In this document: one piece after another, positions 1-5,768 of the stretch | Numbering within the stretch: position 1 is the first letter of the stretch | Layout of the letters: each line of letters opens with the position of its first letter | Source: DATDAH01 sp036525535 | GTDB lineage: Bacteria > Actinomycetota > Acidimicrobiia > Acidimicrobiales > DATDAH01 | Length of the DNA stretch: 9,790 bases | Direction: 5' to 3' | Assembly (NCBI GenBank): GCA_036525535.1 | Contig: DATDAH010000005.1 | Coordinates: forward strand, 1 to 9,790 | The notes under the pieces: model-generated | Seen by the model: the letters and a program-made list of their open reading frames with translations, nothing else | Told to the model about the DNA's origin: nothing | Database searches by the model: none | Made by a program: the position numbers and the translations under genes

Positions 1-714
1 GCCTCCCGAGGCGCCATGGACATCGAGGGCTTCGGTGAGCAACGGGCCCAGCTGTTCACCCATCTCGATCCCGAGACGGGCACCCGGCTCATCACCGACG
101 TCGGCGACATCTACACCATCGACTGGGGCGTCATCCTGGGCATGGAGGGCTTCGGCGAGATCGCGGTGCGGAACCTCCAGGCGGCCATCGAGTCGTCGCG
201 GTCACGGCCGCTGGCCAACCTGCTGGTGGGCCTGAACATCCGGCACCTGGGTGGGACCATGGCCGAGTTGGTGGCCATGGGCATGGGCAGCCTCGACGCC
301 ATCATGGACGCCTCCGAGGATGACCTGGTCGCCCTCGACGGCGTCGGTCCGATCATCGCCCGCAGCGTCCACGAGTTCTTCCAGTCCGACGCCAACCGGG
401 CCGTGGTCGAGAAGCTCCGGGCCGCCGGCCTCAACTTCGACGGTCCCGAGCGCCCGGACGTGCCCCAGACACTCGAGGGCATCTCCATCGTGGTGACCGG
501 CACCCTCGACGGCTTCACCCGGGAGGAGATCGAGGAGGCCGTCAAGTCCCGCGGCGGCAAGGCCCCCGGCAGCGTCTCCAAGAAGACCACCGCCGTCGTC
601 CTCGGCCGCGACCCGGGTCAGGCCAAGGCCACCAAGGCCGAGGAGCTCGGCATCCCGACGATCGACGAAGCCGCCTTCCGCCACTTGTTGGACACCGGCG
701 AGCTGCCCGGCTGA
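1..714 (+). CDS. ligA: NAD-dependent DNA ligase LigA, C-terminal part (5' end outside the window)
   Basis: This enzyme seals nicks in duplex DNA using NAD+, in Okazaki-fragment joining and repair. The reading frame is open from base 1, and the first visible residues ASRGAMDIEG are the conserved LigA segment that follows the Cys4 zinc finger, so the ATG at 16 is internal and not the start. The visible 237 residues hold the helix-hairpin-helix region (turns near residues 47-54 with EGFGE, 75-85 with GLNIRHLGG, and 107-120 with LDGVGPIIA). These are followed by a BRCT domain at about 158-231, which starts LEGISIVVTGTL and contains the RGGK and GRDPGQAKATKAEELG segments. The adenylation and OB domains lie upstream. 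The gene ends with TGA at 712-714 and is convergent with the next gene. The frame is intact and the family assignment is very secure. Confidence 0.97.
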   Translation, partial: ASRGAMDIEGFGEQRAQLFTHLDPETGTRLITDVGDIYTIDWGVILGMEGFGEIAVRNLQAAIESSRSRPLANLLVGLNIRHLGGTMAELVAMGMGSLDAIMDASEDDLVALDGVGPIIARSVHEFFQSDANRAVVEKLRAAGLNFDGPERPDVPQTLEGISIVVTGTLDGFTREEIEEAVKSRGGKAPGSVSKKTTAVVLGRDPGQAKATKAEELGIPTIDEAAFRHLLDTGELPG

Positions 715-824
715 TTCTCGGCACCGGACGATCAGCCCGGGTGGCGCTGCGGAGCGGAGCGCAGCAGCTCGCCGGACCCTCGGCATCGGCGAAGCCGGCG
801 GAGCGGAGGCGGAGCAATGTGACG
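715..824. repeat. GC-rich spacer with hairpins and short direct repeats between convergent genes
   Basis: This is the convergent spacer between ligA and the membrane-protein gene. The 11-mer GCGGAGCGGAG occurs twice in direct orientation (749-759 and 798-808), with a further GCGGAGC at 809-815. GCTGCG (746-751) can pair with CGCAGC (760-765) around an 8-nt loop, and CGGCGAAGCCG (787-797) forms a tight hairpin with a GAA loop. There is no T-tract on either strand, so a classical intrinsic terminator is not evident. GC-rich hairpins without U-runs may still end transcription in actinobacteria; that role is an inference. The motif also resembles GC-rich extragenic repeats, which only the rest of the genome could confirm. 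Confidence 0.4.
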
Positions 825-835
825 TCACGTGACGT
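822..835. promoter_or_regulatory. Perfect 14-bp palindrome across the 3' end of the membrane-protein gene
   Basis: ACGTCACGTGACGT reads identically on both strands. It contains the CACGTG core, and it is overlapped on its left by TGACGTCA (820-827). It covers the last codons and TGA stop of the minus-strand gene. It could be a protein-binding site or the stem of a short hairpin. Its place at a convergent 3' boundary argues against a promoter operator. The function is unknown. Confidence 0.4.
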
Positions 836-1301
836 TGAAGCACCAGGAGACGTCGCGGCTGTCGGCCCGGCTCTCCTCGACCCGCCAGACGACGGCGGTG
901 ATGCAGTTCTCGCCCGCCTCGAAGCGCTCGACGGCCTTGCCGTCACCGGCCGTGTAGAGGAGCTGGCCGAGGGACGCCAGGTTGGTGTCGTCGATCTGGT
1001 CCTCGGGGATCTCCACGCCGTTGATGACGAGCACGCCGGTCCACCCCGGCCGGAGGTCGACACCGACGGCCTCTTGGCGCAGGATCTCGCTCCCCCGGGG
1101 CGGGATGAGCTGCTCCACGGGGCCGGCGTCGGTGACGGCGATGTCGTTGGTCCCGTCGTCGGTGTCGACCAGGGTGAAGGCGAAGACGATCCCCGCCAGG
1201 CAGGCGATGACGGCGAGGACGACCAGGACACGGCGCAGCGAGTCGGACACCGCCACAGTGTGTGCCGCGGACGGCCCGAACCGCACGGTGGCCCCTGTCA
1301 C
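825..1301 (-). CDS. Small single-pass membrane protein of unknown function
   Basis: I do not recognise a named family. With the chosen GTG start at 1301 the protein is 158 residues: a short basic N-terminus (SLRR before the membrane), one hydrophobic helix at about 24-44 (VLVVLAVIACLAGIVFAF), then an acidic domain of about 110 residues, probably outside the membrane. That domain carries a GWTGVLVINGVEIPEDQ segment and two cysteines near the C-terminus (about 133 and 154) that could form a disulfide. The start was chosen because GGGGAG sits 6 nt upstream. The longer reading from 1364 would overlap the kinase start and its -10 box and adds a segment with no domain character. GTG codons nearer the membrane helix are alternatives. 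The gene is divergent from pknB, sharing a spacer of about 46 bp, so the two may be co-regulated; a functional link with the kinase is only an inference. Codon use and GC match the neighbours. Confidence 0.78.
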   Translation of the reverse strand: MTGATVRFGPSAAHTVAVSDSLRRVLVVLAVIACLAGIVFAFTLVDTDDGTNDIAVTDAGPVEQLIPPRGSEILRQEAVGVDLRPGWTGVLVINGVEIPEDQIDDTNLASLGQLLYTAGDGKAVERFEAGENCITAVVWRVEESRADSRDVSWCFNVT

Positions 1302-1334
1302 GGGAGACTCCCCGTTGGAGGCGACCCCAGCCTT

Positions 1335-1340
1335 TACCCT
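1335..1340 (+). promoter_or_regulatory. -10 box TACCCT upstream of the kinase gene
   Basis: TACCCT fits the actinobacterial TANNNT -10 consensus and lies 7 nt before the ATG at 1348, which would make the transcript leaderless. A GGAGG at 1342-1346 lies between the box and the start. If transcription instead began further upstream, this GGAGG would serve the ATG at 1354 with 7-nt spacing. No good -35 is visible; TTGGAG at 1315-1320 leaves a 14-nt spacer, which is short. Confidence 0.45.
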
Positions 1341-1347
1341 CGGAGGC

Positions 1348-3276
1348 ATGGCCATGACCCGCATGAACGACCACGTCGGTCGCGTCCTCGCGGGTCGCTA
1401 CCGGCTGCTGGCGCCCATCGGGGCCGGCGGGTCGGCCCAGGTCTTCCTGGCCGAGGACACCCGCCTCAAGCGCCGGGTGGCCGTCAAGCTCCTCCATGAG
1501 TCCTATGCCCGGGACGAGGCCTTCATCCGCCGCTTCCGGTCGGAGGCCCAGACCGCGGCCGGCCTCAACCATCCCAACCTCCTCGCCGTGTTCGACTGGG
1601 GCGAGGACGAGGTCCCGTTCCTGGTCACGGAGTTCATCGGCGGAGGCTCGCTCCGGGCCATGCTCGACCAGGGGCAGCGGCTCAGCATCTCCCAAGCCAC
1701 CCTCATCGGCCTCGAGGCGGCCAAAGGTCTGGACCACGCCCATCGGCAGGGCCTCGTGCACCGGGACCTGAAGCCGGCCAACCTCCTGTTCGGCGAGGAC
1801 GAGCGCCTGCGCATCGCCGACTTCGGGCTGGCCCGCGCCTTGGCCGACGCCGCCGTCACCGAACCGTCCGGGGCAGTGCTGGGCACCGCCCGCTACGCCT
1901 CCCCGGAGCAGGCCCAGGGTCGACCGCTCGACGGGAGCAGCGACATCTACTCCCTCGCCCTCGTGCTCATCGAGGCGGTCACCGGCCAGGTGCCCTTCTC
2001 CGTGGACACGACCATCGGCACCCTGATGGCCCGGGTGGCCGAGCCCGTCCCCGTCAGCAACCGCCTCGCCGTCCTCCAGCCGATCCTGCGGGCCGCCGGC
2101 GCGGTCGAGCCGGAGGACCGGCCCGACGCCGCCCGCCTGGCCACGATGCTGATCAAGGCCTCGGAGGAGCTCGACCCTCCGGAGCGGCTGCCCCTGGCCG
2201 GGGCCATCGTGCTGGCGGACACCGCCGTCGAGATCGACCGCGATCCGACGATGCTGCCCGAGCCCAGCCCCGGGGGCACCGTCTTCCCGGACGAGGCTCC
2301 CGTGCCGCCGGCCGAGATCGCCGGCCCCGGCCGACTGGGTCGCCGGCGGCAGCGGCGGGCGGCCAGGAAGGCGGCGAGGGGTGATCGCCGCACCGGCCGC
2401 CGGGTGCTGATCGGCGTCCTGACGGTCGTGCTGCTCGCCGCCGCGGCCGCCGGCGGCTACGCCGCCTACCAGGTCCTGCGCCCGGAGCACGAGGTCCCCG
2501 ACCTCGCCGAGCAGACGGTCGGCAACCTGGACGAGCTGGTGGGTGATCTGGGCTTCGACGTCCAACTCGTCGGCGTGCGCCGGAACGGGGCGCCGGCCGG
2601 GACCGTGGTCGATCAGGACCCCGCCGAGGGCGAGAAGCTCCGGGAGGGTCAGACCCTCACCGTCACCGTGTCCCGCGGCCCCGAGTTCCTCGACGTTCCC
2701 GCCAACCTGACCAACATCACCCAGGCCCAGTCCGAGGCGGCCATCGACGCCGCCGGGTTCCGGGTCGGTCACGTCTCGGAGAAGTACAACGAGCTGGTCG
2801 TGGCCGGGATCGTGCAGTCGGTCATCACCCCCTTCGACGAGGTGCCCCGCAACAGCGCCATCGACCTCGTCGTGTCCCTCGGTCCCCGGCCCCGCACCAT
2901 CCCGGCCGACGCCGTCGGACGGCCCTTCTCCGAGGTGGCCGCCGAACTGGAAGACCTCTCCCTGGTGGTCGTGCGGGAGGACGAGCCGACCACCGACGTG
3001 CCTGAGGGCACGGTCACCTCCATCGACCCCGCAGCGGGCGCGGTCGTCGAACGGGACTCGACGGTGACCGTCCGCGTGGCCGTGGCCCAGGTCGAGGTCC
3101 CCGACGTGACCGGCCTCGACCCCGTCTCGGCTGCCGATGCCCTCGCCGCGGTCGGGCTGAGGGTCTCCCAGACGGTGGGACCGCCGAACCGGAACGTGGT
3201 CGACACCGACCCCGGGCCGGGCACGCTGGTCGACCCGAACTCGGCGGTGACGCTCTTCACCCGCCGTTTCGGGTAA
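1348..3276 (+). CDS. pknB: PknB-type transmembrane Ser/Thr protein kinase with four PASTA domains
   Basis: This is a membrane receptor kinase. The family phosphorylates cell-division, wall-synthesis and regulatory proteins, and its PASTA domains bind peptidoglycan fragments or lipid II. From the ATG at 1348 it has 642 residues, close to mycobacterial PknB (about 626). The kinase domain spans about 18-275: Gly loop GAGGSAQV (about 25-32), AVK lysine about 47, alpha-C Glu about 66, catalytic HRDLKPAN (Asp about 140), DFG (Asp about 158), and activation loop VTEPSGAVLGT ending in SPE. All catalytic residues are present. A Pro/Glu-rich linker, then a strongly basic juxtamembrane stretch (about 330-352), precede one TM helix at about 353-374. 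Four PASTA repeats follow at about 381-444, 448-513, 517-579 and 583-639. The start could instead be the ATG at 1354 (GGAGG at 7 nt) or 1363; the kinase fold is unaffected. The dcw partners usually found with pknB are absent here, so the symbol is by domain type, not synteny. Confidence 0.94.
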   Translation: MAMTRMNDHVGRVLAGRYRLLAPIGAGGSAQVFLAEDTRLKRRVAVKLLHESYARDEAFIRRFRSEAQTAAGLNHPNLLAVFDWGEDEVPFLVTEFIGGGSLRAMLDQGQRLSISQATLIGLEAAKGLDHAHRQGLVHRDLKPANLLFGEDERLRIADFGLARALADAAVTEPSGAVLGTARYASPEQAQGRPLDGSSDIYSLALVLIEAVTGQVPFSVDTTIGTLMARVAEPVPVSNRLAVLQPILRAAGAVEPEDRPDAARLATMLIKASEELDPPERLPLAGAIVLADTAVEIDRDPTMLPEPSPGGTVFPDEAPVPPAEIAGPGRLGRRRQRRAARKAARGDRRTGRRVLIGVLTVVLLAAAAAGGYAAYQVLRPEHEVPDLAEQTVGNLDELVGDLGFDVQLVGVRRNGAPAGTVVDQDPAEGEKLREGQTLTVTVSRGPEFLDVPANLTNITQAQSEAAIDAAGFRVGHVSEKYNELVVAGIVQSVITPFDEVPRNSAIDLVVSLGPRPRTIPADAVGRPFSEVAAELEDLSLVVVREDEPTTDVPEGTVTSIDPAAGAVVERDSTVTVRVAVAQVEVPDVTGLDPVSAADALAAVGLRVSQTVGPPNRNVVDTDPGPGTLVDPNSAVTLFTRRFG

Positions 3277-3323
3277 CCCGAGCATCCACCACAGGGGGCG
3301 GCGGCCTCCCTAGCGTTTCGCCC

Positions 3324-3401
3324 GAACCGGGCCCGCTGGGGTGGTGCCGGCCGTGACGCTCCCCAGCCGCCACGACGCTGCCACCCCGGCCGGCCCGGTT
3401 C
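3324..3401 (+). other. Nested inverted repeat with two alternative pairings, between pknB and the MFS gene
   Basis: A perfect 10-bp inverted repeat (GAACCGGGCC at 3324-3333, GGCCCGGTTC at 3392-3401) encloses a second one: GGGGTGG at 3338-3344 with CCACCCC at 3381-3387, separated from the outer stem by 4-nt loops on each side. CGTG (3352-3355) and CACG (3371-3374) can add an apical stem. An alternative stem is possible, GCTGGGG (3335-3341) with CCCCAGC (3361-3367), which uses the same G-run and so excludes the inner pairing. There is no T-tract on the 3' side. It could be a terminator for pknB, a structured leader or small RNA, or a protein-binding site. The architecture is seen directly; the role is not determined. 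Confidence 0.55.
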
Positions 3402-3427
3402 ACCGCTGACACGACGCTCGTTAGCCT
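3399..3427 (+). promoter_or_regulatory. Promoter of the MFS gene (leaderless type)
   Basis: TTCACC at 3399-3404 is a moderate -35 match (four of six to TTGACA), then a 17-nt spacer, then TAGCCT at 3422-3427, a good TANNNT -10. The GTG start at 3435 follows 7 nt after the -10, so the predicted transcript starts at or within a base or two of the start codon. The -35 overlaps the 3' arm of the large inverted repeat, so cruciform or protein binding there could affect this promoter. Confidence 0.5.
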
Positions 3428-3434
3428 CCCGCCG

Positions 3435-4931
3435 GTGACCGCCGAACGCCCGCCCGACCTCTCGGTCGAGGCCCCGGGGCTCAGCGAGGAGAGTTCGGTG
3501 GCGTGGCCGCTGCTGCTGGGCCAGCGGGTCACCGAGAAGGCCGAGGACAAGGGCTGGTACCCGTGGGTCGTACTGGCCACGACCCTGTTCGGGCTGCTCA
3601 CGGTCACGTTCACCATCACGATCCTGGCCGTGTCGATCCCCGGCATCGCCGAGGACTTGAACACCAGCGAGAGCACCTTGACCTGGGTCATCACCGGGCC
3701 CCTCCTGGCCTTTGCCGTCGTGGGCCCGGCGCTGGGCAAGCTCGGCGACCGGAACGGCTACCGCCGCATCTTCCTCATCGGCATGGCCGGTAGTGCCGTC
3801 TTCGCGGCGTTGTCCGCCGTGGCCCCGACGGCGGGGGCGTTGATCCTCTTCCGGGTGCTGGGGGCCGGGCTGGGGGCCGCCACCGGCCCGGCCGCGATGG
3901 CCCTGATCAACACCACGTTCCCCCGCGAGCGTCGGGCCCAAGCCATGGGCTTCTGGACCCTCGTCATGGCAGGGGGCCCGGTGCTCGGGGTCGTCATCGG
4001 CGGGCCGGTCGTGGAGCACTTCAGCTGGCGACTGATCTTCGTGGCGCAGGTCCCGGTCGCCCTCCTGGGCCTCTTCGTCGCCTTCATCCTCCTGCCCGAC
4101 ACCGAGCGGGAGGAGCGCGCCGCCTTCGACCTGGCGGGCACCGTCCTGCTGGCCGCGGCGGTGGCTGGGATCCTGCTCGGCCTGAACCGCGGCCCGGAGG
4201 TGGGCTGGAGCAGTCCCATCGTCATCGTCGGCTTCGCGCTGGCCCCGATCCTGTTGATGGCGTTCGTCCGGGTGGAGCGGCGGGCCGCCGACCCCCTGAT
4301 GCCCCTGCGCTACCTCCGCAGCCGCAACGTGGGCCTGCCCCTGATCGTGGAGTTCACCAACAACTTCGCCTACATGGGTGGCTTCATCCTGACGCCGCTC
4401 CTGTTGGAACAGGTCCTGGGCTACGGCGAGACCCGGGCCGGGCTGCTCTCGATCGCCCGTCCGCTCGCCTTCTCGATCTCGGGGCCGTTGGCCGGTTTCT
4501 TCGCCGTTCGGGTGGGCGAGCGCAAGGCGGCCACGTTCGGGACGCTGGCGATCGTCTGCTCGATGATCGGGATGTCCCTGGTCTCACCGGTCAGCTCGGA
4601 CGGGTTGATCGTGGTCGCGCTCGCCCTCTCGGGCGTCGGTGCCGGGGCCACCCTGCCGGCCATGGCGGCGACCATCGCCAACGCCGTCGACGACCGGGAT
4701 CTCGGCGTGGTCGGGGCGGCCCAGCAGATGGTCGCGCAGCTCGGCGCCGTCACCGGCATCCAGATCCTGCAGACCGTGCAGGCCAGCCGCGAGGCCGTGG
4801 TCGGTGAGGTCGACGCCTTCGGCCAGGCCTTTCTCACCGGGGCCGCCGTCGCCTTCGTCGGCACCCTTTGCGCCCTTGCGGTGCGTTCGACCGTCCGGGA
4901 GCCCGCTCTGGTGGCTGAGGCGCCGGCCTGA
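3435..4931 (+). CDS. MFS multidrug efflux transporter, DHA2 (EmrB/QacA-like, 14-TM) family
   Basis: This is a proton-coupled exporter of the inner membrane; the substrate cannot be read from sequence. It has 498 residues with many hydrophobic helices, fitting the 14-TM layout. A cytoplasmic N-terminus of about 42 residues comes first. Motif A is visible after TM2 (GKLGDRNGYRR, about 101-111). A motif-B-like segment (LFRVLGAGLGAATGP, about 138-152) carries the Arg typical of proton-linked exporters. Motif C, the antiporter motif, lies in TM5 (GGPVLGVVIGGP, about 180-191). The GTG at 3435 was chosen because a -10 TAGCCT lies 7 nt before it. A second GTG at 3498, with GAGGAGA about 5 nt upstream, would remove 21 disordered residues and leave the transporter whole. 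The gene is convergent with the SCP2 gene, with 30 bp between them. No linked regulator gene is seen. Confidence 0.93.
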   Translation: MTAERPPDLSVEAPGLSEESSVAWPLLLGQRVTEKAEDKGWYPWVVLATTLFGLLTVTFTITILAVSIPGIAEDLNTSESTLTWVITGPLLAFAVVGPALGKLGDRNGYRRIFLIGMAGSAVFAALSAVAPTAGALILFRVLGAGLGAATGPAAMALINTTFPRERRAQAMGFWTLVMAGGPVLGVVIGGPVVEHFSWRLIFVAQVPVALLGLFVAFILLPDTEREERAAFDLAGTVLLAAAVAGILLGLNRGPEVGWSSPIVIVGFALAPILLMAFVRVERRAADPLMPLRYLRSRNVGLPLIVEFTNNFAYMGGFILTPLLLEQVLGYGETRAGLLSIARPLAFSISGPLAGFFAVRVGERKAATFGTLAIVCSMIGMSLVSPVSSDGLIVVALALSGVGAGATLPAMAATIANAVDDRDLGVVGAAQQMVAQLGAVTGIQILQTVQASREAVVGEVDAFGQAFLTGAAVAFVGTLCALAVRSTVREPALVAEAPA

Positions 4932-4960
4932 GCACCCCCTCCGGCCACCAGAACGGTCAC

Positions 4961-4973
4961 CTCACTCGGTGAG
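4961..4973. other. Short hairpin between the convergent MFS and SCP2 genes
   Basis: CTCAC (4961-4965) and GTGAG (4969-4973) form a 5-bp stem with a TCG loop that covers the SCP2 stop codon. The gap between the two convergent genes is only 30 bp, and this is the only hairpin in it. There is no T-tract on either strand, so a terminator role is weakly supported. Confidence 0.25.
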
Positions 4974-5369
4974 CTCCTGGATCTTGGCCTGGATCTCGGT
5001 CTGGACCGGATCGGCCGGGGCCTGCTGGAGGAGCATGAGCTTGCTCATGTCGCCTTGGACCTTGACCTTGCCCTGCATGAAGGCCTGCATGGCGACCTGG
5101 GCGTCCCCGTCCACGGTGATGGCCTTGGCCGTGGCGTAGTCGGTGGTCACCGTGAGGTCCGGGGTGTCGAGCTCGCCCAGCTCCATGACGGCTTCGCCGC
5201 CCGAGGTGTCGAGGTAGGTGTTGATCGTGCCGTCGCCGAAGGGGACGTCGGTGACGACCTGGTTCATGCGGATGGCGTGCGCCGGGGGGCTGACCTGGTC
5301 GGCGTACTCGTCACGGACGGCCTTGGCGGCCTCCATCCACTCGTCGGACAGGAACGCGTACTTGGCCAC
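4962..5369 (-). CDS. SCP2 sterol-carrier / sterol-binding domain protein
   Basis: This is a small cytosolic protein of 135 residues that probably binds lipid or acyl chains in a hydrophobic tunnel, as SCP2-fold proteins do. The C-terminal half carries the family signature: a strand pair (VMELGELDTPDLTVTTDYAT, about 61-80), then DGDAQVAMQAFMQGKVKVQGDMSKLMLL (about 87-114), where the GKVKVQGD turn followed by the KL helix is the characteristic SCP2 end. The start is GTG at 5369 (reads VAKYAFLSDEW), with AGAGGAG about 6 nt upstream. Longer readings of this frame run into the ferredoxin gene on the other strand and are spurious. Unlike several genes here, it has a leader of about 35 nt. It is divergent from the ferredoxin gene, with a palindromic operator candidate overlapping its -35 box. 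SCP2 proteins in actinobacteria often sit near fatty-acid or steroid catabolism genes; the actual ligand is unknown. Confidence 0.88.
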   Translation of the reverse strand: MAKYAFLSDEWMEAAKAVRDEYADQVSPPAHAIRMNQVVTDVPFGDGTINTYLDTSGGEAVMELGELDTPDLTVTTDYATAKAITVDGDAQVAMQAFMQGKVKVQGDMSKLMLLQQAPADPVQTEIQAKIQELTE

Positions 5370-5410
5370 CGGTGACTCCTCTTGGGTCTTGGACTGCGGA
5401 AACCGCGGTG

Positions 5411-5437
5411 ACGCTAGTCGACTGACCAAGCGGTCAA
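5411..5437 (-). promoter_or_regulatory. Promoter of the SCP2 gene
   Basis: On the minus strand, TTGACC (5437-5432) is a good -35 and TAGCGT (5416-5411) a good TANNNT -10. The spacer is 15 nt, short but usable. The expected transcript start near 5404 gives a leader of about 35 nt that contains the ribosome binding site. The -35 lies within the TGACC/GGTCA palindrome. Confidence 0.5.
5423..5436. promoter_or_regulatory. Operator candidate TGACC-N4-GGTCA in the divergent SCP2/ferredoxin spacer
   Basis: TGACCAAGCGGTCA is a perfect 5-bp inverted repeat with a 4-nt centre (AAGC). It overlaps the SCP2 -35 and lies at roughly the -35 distance from the ferredoxin -10, so one bound dimer could block both promoters. 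Size, symmetry and GGTCA-type half-sites resemble TetR/AcrR-family operators that control acyl-CoA and lipid genes in actinobacteria. No regulator gene is in the window, so the cognate protein is unknown. Confidence 0.5.
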
Positions 5438-5449
5438 GCGGGCCGCTTG

Positions 5450-5455
5450 TAGCCT
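5450..5455 (+). promoter_or_regulatory. -10 box TAGCCT of the ferredoxin gene (leaderless type)
   Basis: TAGCCT lies exactly 7 nt before the GTG start at 5463. It has the same hexamer and spacing as the MFS gene. No convincing -35 is visible; the region where it should be is occupied by the palindrome. Confidence 0.5.
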
Positions 5456-5462
5456 GCCGCAC

Positions 5463-5768
5463 GTGTCGGCCGGGTCCCGTGACGAGCGCCTCGCGTCGAA
5501 GACGCGGAACCCGAAGTGGCAGAACGTGCCCCTGCTCATCGACATGTCGATCTGCATCAACTGCGACACCTGCATCCGTTGGTGCCCGCCCCAGTTCGGG
5601 GCCATCTTCAACCACGGCATCGATGTGGTGATCATCCCCGAGCTGTGCTCGGGTTGCGGGAAGTGCGTCGAACCCTGTCCGGTGGACTGCATCTTCGAGG
5701 ACCCGGACTGGACGCCCGCGCCGGCTGGCTGGTGGGAGGAGCCCGAGAACGATGACCTCTACTCGTGA
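5463..5768 (+). CDS. 2[4Fe-4S] ferredoxin
   Basis: This is a small soluble electron carrier of 101 residues. Two cluster motifs of the CxxCxxCxxxCP type are present: C31, C34, C37, C41 and C62, C65, C68, C72, with the last Cys of each set expected to ligate the other cluster as in bacterial 2[4Fe-4S] ferredoxins. An additional Cys at 76 follows the second motif. The protein has a basic N-terminal extension of about 25 residues and an acidic, Trp-rich tail of about 25 residues (WWEEPENDD), both longer than in minimal clostridial ferredoxins and possibly a partner-docking surface. The start is GTG at 5463, supported by the -10 box 7 nt upstream; there is no ribosome binding site there. The next gene begins inside its 3' end. 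The redox partner is not in the window. Confidence 0.9.
   Translation: MSAGSRDERLASKTRNPKWQNVPLLIDMSICINCDTCIRWCPPQFGAIFNHGIDVVIIPELCSGCGKCVEPCPVDCIFEDPDWTPAPAGWWEEPENDDLYS

Noticed and set aside
982..1347. Upstream extension of the kinase frame
   Set aside because: It reads antisense to the membrane-protein gene with shadow-like sequence; the kinase domain proper begins after 1348.
1302..1364. Longer start for the minus-strand membrane protein
   Set aside because: It overlaps the kinase start codon and its -10 box, and the extra residues add no helix or domain; GTG at 1301 has GGGGAG 6 nt upstream.
943..3285. 780-codon minus-strand open frame across pknB
   Set aside because: High-GC antisense shadow of the kinase: the frame is His/Gly/Arg/Asp-rich and shows no domain, while the plus strand encodes a complete kinase-PASTA protein.
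3277..3434. A small protein gene in the pknB-MFS spacer
   Set aside because: No frame with a start, ribosome binding site and plausible coding composition was seen; the spacer is explained by the inverted repeat and promoter.
2769..4019. 416-codon minus-strand open frame spanning the pknB-MFS spacer
   Set aside because: Crosses two well-supported plus-strand genes and has shadow composition.
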